In this document: piece by piece, positions 53,605 through 62,495 of the stretch
Position numbering within the stretch: position 1 is the stretch's first letter
How the letters are laid out: each line of letters opens with the position of its first letter
From: Amycolatopsis sp. QT-25
GTDB lineage: Bacteria > Actinomycetota > Actinomycetes > Mycobacteriales > Pseudonocardiaceae
NCBI RefSeq assembly: GCF_029369745.1
Contig: NZ_CP120210.1
Coordinates: 496,001-560,000 of the forward strand
Reading direction: 5' to 3'
DNA: 64,000 nt
Program-made: the position numbers and the translations under genes
The notes under the pieces: generated by a model
What the model saw: only the letters and a program-made list of their open reading frames with translations
Database searches by the model: none
Told to the model about the DNA's origin: nothing

Positions 53605-55124
53605 TCGCACGACCGCACCGCCTCCGCCGGGCAGCGCTTCTGGTGCTGCTCGGCTCGCTGACGCTGACCGCCTGCACCACCCCGGCCGAAGAACCTGGAC
53701 CGGATCCGGCCGAGGCGCCGCCCGGCGCGCTCGCGCAGGTGTGCGACAAGCTGCCGGAGGGGCCGGCGGAAGCACCGGCGGGGGCGGTGAAGATCGATCC
53801 GGCGGTGCCGGGCGACCTCGCGGCGAAGACGCGATCGAGCCCGGCGGGGACGACGTTCTGGCTGGCACCGGGGACGCACAAGCTCGGCGACGACCGCTAC
53901 GACCAGGTCAACCCGAAGCCGGGGAACGTCTACGTGGGCGGCCCGAAGGCCGTCCTCGACGGCCGGAAGATCAACCAGTACGCCTTCGCGGGCGACGCCG
54001 CCGACGTCAAGATCCGGAATCTGACCGTGCAGGGCTTCGCCGCGCCGCACGACGAAGGTGTGGTCAACCACGATTCCGCCGACGGATGGATCATCGAGCA
54101 CAGCGCCGTCCAGGACAACGACGGCGCGGCGCTGATGGCGGGCGCGCGGCAGCAGGTCCGGGGCAACTGCCTGCGGCGCAACGGCCAGTACGGGATGAAC
54201 GCTTACGCGCGGGACAGCGGCATCACCGGCCTCGTCGTCGAGGGCAACGAGATCACCGGCAACAACACCGGCGACTGGGAAAGCAAAATCGAGGGCTGCG
54301 GCTGCTCCGGCGGGATCAAGTTCTGGGCGGTCGACGGGGCGGACATCGTCGGCAACAGGGTGCACGACAACCGCGGTGTCGGGCTGTGGGCCGACACGAA
54401 CAACAACGACTTCCGCATCGCGGGCAACGTCGTCGAGAACAACGACGGCTCCGCGCTGATGTACGAGACCAGCTACAACGCCGTGATCAGCGGCAACACC
54501 TTCCGCCGCAACAACTGGGTGGACGGCAAGCGGTACATCGACCGCGGCGACAGCTTCCCGGTGGCGTCGATCTACGTGTCCGAATCCGGCGGCGAGCCGA
54601 GGGTGAAGGCGCGCACGGACAAACTGGAGATCTCCGGGAACACGTTCGAGAACAACTGGAACGGCGTCACCCTGTGGGAGAACTCCGACCGGTTCTGCAA
54701 CAGCCCGGCCAACACCTCGTCCGGCTCCTGCACGCGGCTGGTGCCCGAGCAGGCGAACTGCGCGCTGCCCGGGATCGCGGGCGGGCCGCTGAACGGCGAC
54801 TGCCGATGGAAGACCCAGCGCGTCGAGATCCACCACAACCGGTTCGTGCTCGACCCGGCCGTCGCCGGTTGCGAGGAAAGCTGCGCGCGGATGGCGATGC
54901 TCGCGAACTTCGGCACCTTCCCGGACTGGTCGCCGTACAAGGGTGAGGTCGTCCAGCACGCGATCACCTTCGCCCAGGGCAACCGGCACTACGACAACAC
55001 CTACTCCGGACCGTGGAACTTCATCGCCTTCGAGCCGAGCCGGGTACTGGGTTTCGGTGAATGGCAAGGCGCGCCGTACCGGCAGGACCAGGGCAGCAAA
55101 CTCACCCGTGCGGGAGGTGGCTGA
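53601..55124 (+). CDS. Right-handed beta-helix lipoprotein (paralogue 1)
   Basis: 507 residues. Lipobox LTAC with Cys25 anchors it outside the membrane. After about 50 flexible residues, repeating short strands with NxxxxN turns (NLTVQGFAAPHDEGVVNHDS, EGNEITGNNTGDW, VGNRVHDNRGVGLWADTNNN, SGNTFRRNN) form a right-handed parallel beta-helix, the fold of pectate lyases and AlgG C5-epimerases. C-terminal conserved cysteines include GCGCSGG and DRFCNSPANTSSGSC. Two paralogues lie at 59503 and 60996. GTG 53601 overlaps the heparinase stop by 4 bp. Lyase, epimerase or binding function cannot be decided. Confidence 0.85.
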   Translation: MIARPHRLRRAALLVLLGSLTLTACTTPAEEPGPDPAEAPPGALAQVCDKLPEGPAEAPAGAVKIDPAVPGDLAAKTRSSPAGTTFWLAPGTHKLGDDRYDQVNPKPGNVYVGGPKAVLDGRKINQYAFAGDAADVKIRNLTVQGFAAPHDEGVVNHDSADGWIIEHSAVQDNDGAALMAGARQQVRGNCLRRNGQYGMNAYARDSGITGLVVEGNEITGNNTGDWESKIEGCGCSGGIKFWAVDGADIVGNRVHDNRGVGLWADTNNNDFRIAGNVVENNDGSALMYETSYNAVISGNTFRRNNWVDGKRYIDRGDSFPVASIYVSESGGEPRVKARTDKLEISGNTFENNWNGVTLWENSDRFCNSPANTSSGSCTRLVPEQANCALPGIAGGPLNGDCRWKTQRVEIHHNRFVLDPAVAGCEESCARMAMLANFGTFPDWSPYKGEVVQHAITFAQGNRHYDNTYSGPWNFIAFEPSRVLGFGEWQGAPYRQDQGSKLTRAGGG

Positions 55125-55125
55125 C

Positions 55126-56352
55126 ATGCTCGATCCCGCGGTCCGGGCCGAACCGTCGATCCGCACGGGCATGCCCAAGGCGGTCGGCGTCGCCTGGACG
55201 CTGCTGATCATCAACACGCTGGGCTCGACCGGGGCGAAGACGCTCATCCCGTTGCCGCGTTCGGTCAGCCAGCTGATCACCATGGGGGCGCTGGGCGCCG
55301 CGTTCGTGATCGCGCTCGCCCTGAACGCCCGGCTGCGCATCCGGCCGAGCGCCTATCTCTTCCTGCTCACGCTGTTGCTGGTGCTGAGCGTGGTCTCCAG
55401 CCTGAACCTGGAGGGCGGGTTCGGCGCGCTGTTCCGCTGCTTCCGGTTCGCCCTCTTCCTCAGCACCCTGTGGCTGCTGACCCGCTGGTGGAACGGCGGT
55501 CTCGACCTCGTCCGCACGCATGTCCGCGCCTACGGCATGGTGCTGGTGACGGTGGTGATCGGGCTCGCGCTCGGCCCGGGCAACGCGCTGCCGTTCGAGT
55601 ACGGCGGACGGCTCACCGGGACGCTGTGGCCGCTGACCCCGCCGCAGGTCGGCCAGTACGCGGCCGTCGTCATCGGGCTCACGACGTTGTTGTGGCTCGG
55701 GGGGAAACTGGAGCGGAAACACGCGCTGGTGGTCATCGTCCCGGCGTTCGGCATCCTGCTGCTGACCCACACCCGCACCGCGATGCTCGGCCTGGTGGCC
55801 GGCACCGTGGTGGCGCTGATGTCGCAGTGGATGTCCAGCGCCCGCGCGCGCAAGGTGTTCACCTGGCTCGTGTTCGGCGGCCTGTTCGCGGTGGTGGCCT
55901 TGGGCGGGTTGCTGCAAGCCTGGTTCCTGCGGGGGCAGTCCGAGGAGAACTTCTCCAGCCTCACCGGCCGCGCGAAGGTGTGGGACGCGCTGCTCGACGC
56001 GCCGCGTACGACGCTCGAATACCTGTTCGGCGTCGGGCTGACCGACAAGTCCTACGACGGTCTCCCGATCGACAGCAGCTGGCTCGCCGTCTACCACGAG
56101 CAGGGTTACGTCGGGATCGCGATCGTGGCCGCGTTCCTGCTCGTTCTGGTCGTGGTCGCGGTGCTGCGCCCGCCGTCCCCCGCCAGAGCGTGCGCGATCT
56201 TCCTGATCACGTACTGTCTTTCCGCCTCCTACACCGAGGCCGGCCTCGGCGACGCGTCGCCGTACCTGCTGCACCTGGCCCTGGCCGCGTCGCTGCTGGT
56301 GCGTGCGCCCGCCGAAGAACCCGAGTTCGTCACGGATGACAGGCGGAGCTGA
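55126..56352 (+). CDS. O-antigen ligase/polymerase-like membrane protein
   Basis: 408 residues, about 10-12 predicted helices. The longer extracytoplasmic loop with WFLRGQSEENFSSLTGRAKVW and LDAPRTTLEYLFGVGL carries the Arg typical of the Wzy/WaaL (RFaL) C-terminal motif. LLLTHTRTAMLGL is the usual H-x-R-T-A block. ATG 55126 follows GGGAGGT; GTG 55108 is a weaker alternative. It may polymerise or ligate lipid-linked repeat units, fitting with the Wzz-like proteins upstream. A flippase is not in the window. Confidence 0.83.
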   Translation: MLDPAVRAEPSIRTGMPKAVGVAWTLLIINTLGSTGAKTLIPLPRSVSQLITMGALGAAFVIALALNARLRIRPSAYLFLLTLLLVLSVVSSLNLEGGFGALFRCFRFALFLSTLWLLTRWWNGGLDLVRTHVRAYGMVLVTVVIGLALGPGNALPFEYGGRLTGTLWPLTPPQVGQYAAVVIGLTTLLWLGGKLERKHALVVIVPAFGILLLTHTRTAMLGLVAGTVVALMSQWMSSARARKVFTWLVFGGLFAVVALGGLLQAWFLRGQSEENFSSLTGRAKVWDALLDAPRTTLEYLFGVGLTDKSYDGLPIDSSWLAVYHEQGYVGIAIVAAFLLVLVVVAVLRPPSPARACAIFLITYCLSASYTEAGLGDASPYLLHLALAASLLVRAPAEEPEFVTDDRRS

Positions 56353-56517
56353 AGATGTGCAGCGAAGTGGGACCACACGCGTGAACCCGACCGGCCGAAG
56401 GCTTCCGCTGTCGCGGTGGCAGGGTGCCATGCCCGCCACCGCGAGGTCGATGACCGGGCAGCGTCCTGCCGACGTCGATCGCGGCCACGGGTTCACCACA
56501 GACACGAAGGAGCCCGC

Positions 56518-57699
56518 GTGAAGGTTCTCGTGATCCACAATCGGTACCGATCCGAGCAGCCGAGCGGCGAGAACACCGTCGTCGACCAGGAGACCGCGTT
56601 GCTCGCCGAGGCCGGGCACGACGTCGGCCTGTTCGAGCGGCGCAGCGACGACATCGCGGAGATGTCGCTGCCGCGCAAGGCCGTCGTCCCACTGCAGGTG
56701 CCGTGGAACCGGGCCGTGCGCGCGGAACTGGCGCGGCGCCTCGCCGACGACCGGCCGGACGTCGTCCACATCCACAACACGTTCCCGCTGCTGTCGCCGT
56801 CGGTACTGGCCGCCTGCGCCGACGCGGGGGTCCCGGCGGTCGCCACCGTGCACAACTACACGCTGATCTGCCCGCCCGGCACGCTGTACCGCGAGGGCTA
56901 CATCTGCACCGATTGCGTGGGCCGCAAGCCGGTCCCGGCGGTGCGGCACGGGTGCTACCGCGGTTCGGGGCTGGCCACCGTGCCGATGGCGGCGAGCATG
57001 ATGCTGAATCGAAACCGCTGGTGGAACGGGGTTTCGCGGTTCTTCTGCATCTCGAAGGCGCAGCGCGAGATCCTCATTGCCGCCGGGATGCCCGCCGAGC
57101 GGCTCGCGGTGAAGTACAACTACGTCACCGATCCGGGCAAGACGCGCCAGGGGGCGGGGGAGCACCTGCTGTTCCTCGGCCGCATCACCGCGGAAAAGGG
57201 CGTCGGTCTGCTGATGAAGGCGTGGGACCAGCTCGCCGCCGCGGGCGGTTCGCTGCCGCCGCTGGTGATCGCCGGCACCGGCCCGATGCAGGACGAGGTC
57301 GCGCGCTGGGCACACGGCCGTGACGACGTCCGCTACGTCGGGCTTCAATCCAAAGAGGAGTGTCAAGACCTGATCGTCCGCTCGAACGCCGTCATCGCCC
57401 CGTCGGAATGGCTGGAGGCGTTCGGCCTGGTCGTGGTCGAGGCGATGGCCGCCGGTGTCCCGACGGTCGCCGCCGCCCACGGCGCCTTCCGCGAGTTGGT
57501 GGAAGAGGGCGTCACCGGCCTGCTGCACGAACCAGGGAACGCCGGCTCGCTCGCGGCGCGGCTGCGGGAGATCGTCGGCGACGCCGAACGGAACCAGGAA
57601 ATGGGCTGGGCGGCACGGCTGGTGTACGAACAGGAGTTCACCCCGAAGGTCGGCCTCGACCGGCTCGTCGGTGGCTACCAGGCAGCGATCGACGCGTGA
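56518..57699 (+). CDS. GT4 glycosyltransferase
   Basis: GT-B glycosyltransferase, 393 residues. KVLVIHNRYRSEQPSGENTVV and HIHNTFPLLSPSVL start the acceptor domain, with paired cysteines in LICPPGTLYREGYICTDC; the donor domain has LLFLGRITAEKGVGLL and EAFGLVVVEAMAAGVPTVAA. GTG 56518 follows GAAGGAG. The 165-bp gap before it may hold a separate promoter. Sugar specificity unknown. Four-bp overlap with the PAP2 gene. Confidence 0.88.
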   Translation: MKVLVIHNRYRSEQPSGENTVVDQETALLAEAGHDVGLFERRSDDIAEMSLPRKAVVPLQVPWNRAVRAELARRLADDRPDVVHIHNTFPLLSPSVLAACADAGVPAVATVHNYTLICPPGTLYREGYICTDCVGRKPVPAVRHGCYRGSGLATVPMAASMMLNRNRWWNGVSRFFCISKAQREILIAAGMPAERLAVKYNYVTDPGKTRQGAGEHLLFLGRITAEKGVGLLMKAWDQLAAAGGSLPPLVIAGTGPMQDEVARWAHGRDDVRYVGLQSKEECQDLIVRSNAVIAPSEWLEAFGLVVVEAMAAGVPTVAAAHGAFRELVEEGVTGLLHEPGNAGSLAARLREIVGDAERNQEMGWAARLVYEQEFTPKVGLDRLVGGYQAAIDA

Positions 57700-58331
57700 T
57701 CGGCGGTCCGCCCGCGTTCCCGCCGCGGGCGCGGATCCCGCTCTGGGCGCTGGGCGCCTTCGGCTTCGTCGTCGCTCTCGTCCTCGGCCTCCGCTACGCC
57801 GGGACTTCCCACACCGCCGGCCTCGACGCCCTGGTGTTGCCGGTGGTCGACCGGGTCCAAGGCCCGCTCTGGTACCTGGCGACCGCCATCGACTTCGCGG
57901 GCGAACCGGTGGGCGCGATCGTGGTGATGGCGCTGTTCGGCTGGGTGTGCGTGCGGCACCGGCGGCCGCGGACAGCGCTCCTGCTGGTGGCCGCCTCCGG
58001 GGTGACGGTCGCGCTGACCACCGGCCTGAAACCCCTGACCGGCAGGCTGATCCACGGCGAGTTCCTCTCCTACCCCAGCGGTCACACGGCTTTCGCGGTC
58101 ACCGTGGCGACCGTCGTCGCGCTGCTGGTGATCGACGTGCGGGGTCTCGGAGCCGTCGGGGCGGCCTGGGTGCTGGTGGGGTCGGTCGCGTTCTCGGGGC
58201 TCGCGATGGGATGGGCGGAGGTGGCGCTGGGGGCGCACTATCCGACGGACACCTTCGGGGGGTTCGGGGTCGCTGTCGCGGTGGTGCCCGTGGTGGCGTG
58301 GGCGGTGGACCGGCTCACGCGGCGGGCTTGA
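57696..58331 (+). CDS. PAP2-family lipid phosphatase
   Basis: 211 residues with about five membrane helices. The three-part phosphatase motif is visible: KPLTGRLIHG, then YPSGHTAF, then ALGAHYPTDTFGG. Such enzymes remove phosphate from undecaprenyl or other lipid diphosphates, which would recycle the carrier used by this locus. GTG 57696 overlaps the glycosyltransferase stop. Its last 94 bp overlap the convergent gene. Confidence 0.88.
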   Translation: MIGGPPAFPPRARIPLWALGAFGFVVALVLGLRYAGTSHTAGLDALVLPVVDRVQGPLWYLATAIDFAGEPVGAIVVMALFGWVCVRHRRPRTALLLVAASGVTVALTTGLKPLTGRLIHGEFLSYPSGHTAFAVTVATVVALLVIDVRGLGAVGAAWVLVGSVAFSGLAMGWAEVALGAHYPTDTFGGFGVAVAVVPVVAWAVDRLTRRA

Positions 58332-59269
58332 GCACGACGTCCGGCCGCGGGCGGGCTTGTGCCGTCCGGAACGGCGTGCAGCTCGCGCTGGACCTCGTCC
58401 GGCTCGGTGCGCAGGCGGGACGGCGGCGTCTGCAACACGACGATCCCCGCGGCGGCGTACCGGGCGTTGCGGGCGACGGTGGCGCGATGGCCGTCGAGAT
58501 CCGCGTGGTGGCGAAGCGAATCGATCTCCCAAGCGAAAGCGACCTCGTCGCACCAGAAGTCGGGCGTGGCGATGTAGGTGCCGTTCGCGTCGAAAATCGG
58601 GACGTTCCAGTGGCCCGGCGGGAGACCGGATCTTCGCCAAAGACGCCCTGCGTCGGCTTCGGCGACGGATCTCGCCCCGGCCAGGAGCGGGGCGAGGGCC
58701 TTCCTGGGCAGGGCCGTTCCGTTCCGGCCTGCTTGGTCGAGTTCGCGGGTGAGCAGGTCGGTGGTGCAGAAGCGGCGTTGGACGGACTCGGCCATCATCG
58801 CCTGGATCTCGTCTTCGTCGGTGAGCCTGCGGGCGGCGTCGATGACGGCTCGGGGGACGGGTGCCACGGGGAGATCTCCTCGGAGATGAGGGCGGGGTAG
58901 TCGTGTGGTGCGCTCGACGTGGACGAAGCCGACGTCGGCCACACCTCGATATGCAGGGATGAGCACGTGGACGTCCTCCTGCCGTGGAACCCGTTCCAAG
59001 CCATGGCGGCGGAGCGCCCACGTGCCGGTGAGTACCGCGTCTTGCCTGGCATGGAGTAACCCGGCGCGGACACGGTGCTCGTCTGTCGGCGTACCGCTGC
59101 TCAGTAATACGATGCCGGGCAGCAGTTTTCGCCAAGGGCCGCCTGCCGCACATCGACGGGAGATGGTCCGGCGCGGCACACCGATCTGTTCGAGATCGGC
59201 CGCGCGGATCACTTCCGGGTGGCCCGGAGCGGTGAGCAGAGCGTTCGTTGGCCAGTTTCCTCGTCGCAC
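58238..59269 (-). CDS. DUF559-type protein with N-terminal winged helix
   Basis: 343 residues, convergent with the PAP2 gene and overlapping it by 94 bp. The N-terminus (IRAADLEQIGVPRRTISRRC, GPWRKLLPGIVLLSSG) is the AbiEi-like antitoxin winged helix; about 215-290 has TPDFWCDEVAFAWEIDSLRHHADLDGH split as DFWCDE and EIDSLRHH, resembling the DUF559/Vsr endonuclease-like fold. The family is widespread in actinobacteria as an orphan. The last ~45 residues are low complexity and probably the product of the overlap. GTG 59269 is a weak start; an internal GTG is possible. It interrupts the polysaccharide locus. Confidence 0.7.
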   Translation of the reverse strand: MRRGNWPTNALLTAPGHPEVIRAADLEQIGVPRRTISRRCAAGGPWRKLLPGIVLLSSGTPTDEHRVRAGLLHARQDAVLTGTWALRRHGLERVPRQEDVHVLIPAYRGVADVGFVHVERTTRLPRPHLRGDLPVAPVPRAVIDAARRLTDEDEIQAMMAESVQRRFCTTDLLTRELDQAGRNGTALPRKALAPLLAGARSVAEADAGRLWRRSGLPPGHWNVPIFDANGTYIATPDFWCDEVAFAWEIDSLRHHADLDGHRATVARNARYAAAGIVVLQTPPSRLRTEPDEVQRELHAVPDGTSPPAAGRRAQARRVSRSTAHATTGTTATATPNPPKVSVG

Positions 59270-59317
59270 TGGATCATGGTGCGACGGAGTACCGACAATT
59301 TTCGCTCTTCGGCCGCA

Positions 59318-59332
59318 TGAAAGTACCTTTCA
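59318..59332. repeat. TGAAAG-TAC-CTTTCA palindrome
   Basis: Perfect 6-bp inverted repeat with a 3-nt centre, of the same style as the ATGAAAGG/CCTTTCAT repeats at 16623 and 35422. Confidence 0.55.
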
Positions 59333-59348
59333 CGAAAAAGAGGGCCAA

Positions 59349-59391
59349 CGATGTAGGAATTGGGACACTCAACGTCCCGATTCCTACATCG
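59349..59391. terminator. 18-bp hairpin past the beta-helix operon
   Basis: CGATGTAGGAAT-T-GGGAC pairs with GTCCC-G-ATTCCTACATCG (one T-G pair) around ACTCAAC. On the minus strand it is followed within about 12 nt by a run of T. It lies 110 bp past the stop of the gene at 59503 and can end that operon. Confidence 0.65.
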
Positions 59392-59502
59392 TCGCGACAC
59401 TCTTCCCCTTCGCGCTCGCGTCACACGAAAGGTCCGGTCACGTCGACCTTCCCACCCGGGCAACTCAAGCCGCTCAAACAACTCAAGCCGCGAAAGGTCC
59501 GC

Positions 59503-60981
59503 TCAGCACCCGCCATCCCCAAAAGAACTACAAGCATCCTGCGAGTAAGGAGCCCCCTGCCACCCCGAAACCCCCACGGTCCGCGAAGTGTCCTGAACGA
59601 CGAACCGCCACTCACCGGAGTAAGCGTTGTCGTACCACCGATTTTCCTGCCGGAAGGTCACCGCCTCCGAAACGGAGGTTCCCCGATAAGGCGACCAGTC
59701 CGGATAGGTCCCGTAGTTCGCCAAAAGAGCCATCCGCCCGCAAAGGTCCGAGCACGCGGAGCCGTGAGAGAACTTGTTGCCGTGGATGGAAACCCGCTGC
59801 GTCTTCCACCGGCAGTCGTCGTACAACGGAGCAGAAGCGATCCCGGGCGAAGAACACGAAGAGACCGAAGGGACGAGCAATGTGCACGACCCGGAGGACG
59901 TGTTCGCCGGGCTGTTGCAGAAGCGGTCCGCGTTCTCCCACAGGGTGATTCCGGCCCAGTTGTCCTGGAAGACGTTGTCGACGATCTCCACCGAAGAAGT
60001 CCGGGCGCGAACGCGTGGCTCACCGCCGGACTCGGAGATGTAGATCGTCCCGATCGGGAAGTTGTCGCCGCGCGCGGCGAAGGCGTGACCCTGCACGAGG
60101 GTGTTGCGCCGGAAGGTGTTCCCGCGGACCACGGCGTTGTAGGAGATCTCGTAGAACAACGCCTCCGCCTCGTTGTCCTCGATCAGGTTGTCCTCGATCA
60201 GGAAGTCGTTGTTGTTCGTGTCCGCCCACAGGCCGGCGCCGTGGTTGTGGTGGACCCAGTTGCCGCGGATGTCGGCGCCGTTCACGGCCCAGAATTTCGC
60301 GCCGCCGGTGCACCCGCAGCCGGGTTCCTTCGTCTCCCAGTCGTCGGTGTTGTTGCCGGTGATCTCGTTGCCCTCGACGAGCAGTCCGGTGATCCCGTCG
60401 CCCGCCCGGTAGGCGTTGATGCCGTACTGCCCGTTGTTCCGCAGGCAGTTCCGCAGCACCTTCTGACCGGGCCCCGCCATCATCGCGGCGCCTCCGTTGT
60501 CCTCGATGGTGTTGCCTTCGATGGTCCAGCGTTCGCCGGAGTCGTGGTTGACCACGCCCTGATCCCGCGGCGCCGCGAAACCGCGGATCGTGAGGCCGCG
60601 GAGGACGACGTCGCGCGCCTGTTGGGTGAACGCGTAGCGGTTGACGCCACCTCCGTCCAGGACGGCGCCGGGCGCGCCGAGGTAGGCGTTGCCGTCCTTC
60701 GGGATGACCTGGCCGAATTCGTCCGAGCCCAGGGTGTGCTTGCCTTCGGTGAGCCAGAACGTCGTACCGGCCGGGAGTTCGCGCGTCTTCGCGGAAAGAT
60801 CGGTTCCCGGGGAGACGACCACGGCGTCGGCCGGCTTCCCCGGGCTCACCGGTCCCGCGGCGCAGGCCGCGACAGGAGCCGCCGAAGCCGTGACGACTCC
60901 TGTCGCGATGAGCAGCAGAACAATCAGGAACGCGGGCACAACGGCAACGGTAAGCCAGTATGGACGGTCCCGGACGGACAC
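59503..60981 (-). CDS. Secreted right-handed beta-helix protein (paralogue 2)
   Basis: 492 residues. A single N-terminal hydrophobic segment (about 8-34) looks like a signal peptide or anchor. The beta-helix has the same conserved turns as its paralogues: VVNHDSGERWTIEGNTIEDN, GCGCTGGAKFWAVNGADI, DTNNNDFLIEDN, ESGGEPRVRA and TLWENADRFCNSPAN. The cysteine positions match those in the other two copies. GTG 60981. Last gene of the minus-strand operon, 14 bp after paralogue 3. An alginate-epimerase-like or lyase-like role on a surface polysaccharide is inferred from fold and location only. Confidence 0.85.
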   Translation of the reverse strand: MSVRDRPYWLTVAVVPAFLIVLLLIATGVVTASAAPVAACAAGPVSPGKPADAVVVSPGTDLSAKTRELPAGTTFWLTEGKHTLGSDEFGQVIPKDGNAYLGAPGAVLDGGGVNRYAFTQQARDVVLRGLTIRGFAAPRDQGVVNHDSGERWTIEGNTIEDNGGAAMMAGPGQKVLRNCLRNNGQYGINAYRAGDGITGLLVEGNEITGNNTDDWETKEPGCGCTGGAKFWAVNGADIRGNWVHHNHGAGLWADTNNNDFLIEDNLIEDNEAEALFYEISYNAVVRGNTFRRNTLVQGHAFAARGDNFPIGTIYISESGGEPRVRARTSSVEIVDNVFQDNWAGITLWENADRFCNSPANTSSGSCTLLVPSVSSCSSPGIASAPLYDDCRWKTQRVSIHGNKFSHGSACSDLCGRMALLANYGTYPDWSPYRGTSVSEAVTFRQENRWYDNAYSGEWRFVVQDTSRTVGVSGWQGAPYSQDACSSFGDGGC

Positions 60982-60995
60982 TTACAGGTGAAACT

Positions 60996-62495
60996 TCAGC
61001 AGGTCGTCGCCTCCCCGAAACCGCTGCAAACGTCCTGCCCGTAGGGCTCGGCCCGCCATTGTGCCGCGGTCAGCTTCCGTGACGTGTCGTGGGCGACGAA
61101 CGTCCAGGGCCCGTAGTACTGGTTGTCGTACCACCGGTTGTCCTGCCGGAAGGTGATCGACTCCGAGATCACGGCACCCCGATACGGCGACCAGGCCGGG
61201 AAGGTCCCGTAGTTCGAGAGCACCGCCATCCGCCCACAGAGGCCGAGACAGCCTTCCAACGACGAATCGATCTCGAACGTGTTCTCGTGCACCGAAACGC
61301 GCTGGGTCTTCCAGCGGCAGTCGCCGTACAGCGGTTCGGTCTTGATGCCCGGATCGGAGCAGGCGGACGTCGGCGACACCAACGGCGTACAGGACAGCGT
61401 CGACGTGTTGGCCGGGCTGTTGCAGAACCGGTCGGCGTTCTCCCACAACGTGATCCCCGACCAGTTGTCGGAGAACATGTTGCCCCGGATGTCGATCCGG
61501 CTGGTCCGGGCGGGCAGTCTGGGCTCGCCGCCGGATTCGCTGAGGTACACCGCCGCGACCGGGAAGTTGTCTCCCTTGGCGGCCCGGTTCCGGCCTTGCA
61601 CCAGCGCGTTCCGGTTGAAGGTGTTCCCGATCAGCTCCAGGTTGTAGGAGATCTCGTAGAACAGCCCCTCGGACGCGTTGTCCTCGATCAGGTTCTCCTG
61701 GATGAGGAAGTCGTTGTTGTTCGTGTCGGCCCAAAGCCCGACACCGTGGTTGTGGTGGACCCAGTTGCCGACGACGTCGGCCCCGTTCACGGCCCAGAAC
61801 TTCGCACCACCGCTGCAACCGCAGCCGGGTATCCTGGTCTCCCAATCATCGGTGTTGTTCCCGGTGATCTCGTTGCCCTCGATCACCAGATCGGTCAGCC
61901 CGCCACCGAAACGGTAGGCGTTGATCCCGTACTGGCCGTTGTCGCGCAGGCAGTTCCCGATCACCCGCTGGCCGGCCCCGGTCATCATCCCGGCCCCGTC
62001 GTTGTCCTCGATGACGTTGCCTTCGATGGTCCAGCGTTCGCCGGAGTCGTGGTTGACCACGCCCTGGTCCCGTTCGGCGACGAAACCGCGGATGGTCAGC
62101 CCGCGGATCACCACGTCCTTGGCCGGCGTGGTGAAGGCCGCGCGGTTGATCCCGCGTCCGTCGAGCACGGCGCCGGGTGCGCCGAGGTAGACGTTGCCGT
62201 CCTTGGGCATCACCTGGCCGAACTGGTCGGAACTGAGCGTATGCGTGCCCGGCGCCAGCCAGAACGTGCTCCCCGGCGGGCTGAACCGGGTCCGGTCGGT
62301 CAGATCGGTGCCCGGTTCGACGATCTGGGCGCCCGCCGGGGCGGAGGGGACGCCGACGGTCGTGCCGCACACCCCTCGAGCCGGCTCTTCGGTTGCCTCC
62401 GCTGTGGTTTCAACGGCGACCAGGAGCAGTAACACCGACAACGCCACGCGAAGCGTGCGCGAGCCGGCCGAGCGAGCTGCGATCCTTGAACTCAT
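60996..62495 (-). CDS. Secreted right-handed beta-helix protein (paralogue 3)
   Basis: 499 residues. ATG 62495 follows GGAGAAGGG and overlaps the aminotransferase stop (ATGA); the longer frame to 62540 is rejected. Signal peptide SRTLRVALSVLLLLVAVETT then mature protein. Same beta-helix repeats as paralogues 1 and 2 (GVVNHDSGERWTIEGNVI, CGCSGGAKFWAVNGAD, DTNNNDFLIQEN, TLWENADRFCNSPANTS). Closest to paralogue 2 by eye. The pair probably came from a local duplication. The function is likely shared with the lipoprotein copy but at a different location. Confidence 0.85.
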   Translation of the reverse strand: MSSRIAARSAGSRTLRVALSVLLLLVAVETTAEATEEPARGVCGTTVGVPSAPAGAQIVEPGTDLTDRTRFSPPGSTFWLAPGTHTLSSDQFGQVMPKDGNVYLGAPGAVLDGRGINRAAFTTPAKDVVIRGLTIRGFVAERDQGVVNHDSGERWTIEGNVIEDNDGAGMMTGAGQRVIGNCLRDNGQYGINAYRFGGGLTDLVIEGNEITGNNTDDWETRIPGCGCSGGAKFWAVNGADVVGNWVHHNHGVGLWADTNNNDFLIQENLIEDNASEGLFYEISYNLELIGNTFNRNALVQGRNRAAKGDNFPVAAVYLSESGGEPRLPARTSRIDIRGNMFSDNWSGITLWENADRFCNSPANTSTLSCTPLVSPTSACSDPGIKTEPLYGDCRWKTQRVSVHENTFEIDSSLEGCLGLCGRMAVLSNYGTFPAWSPYRGAVISESITFRQDNRWYDNQYYGPWTFVAHDTSRKLTAAQWRAEPYGQDVCSGFGEATTC

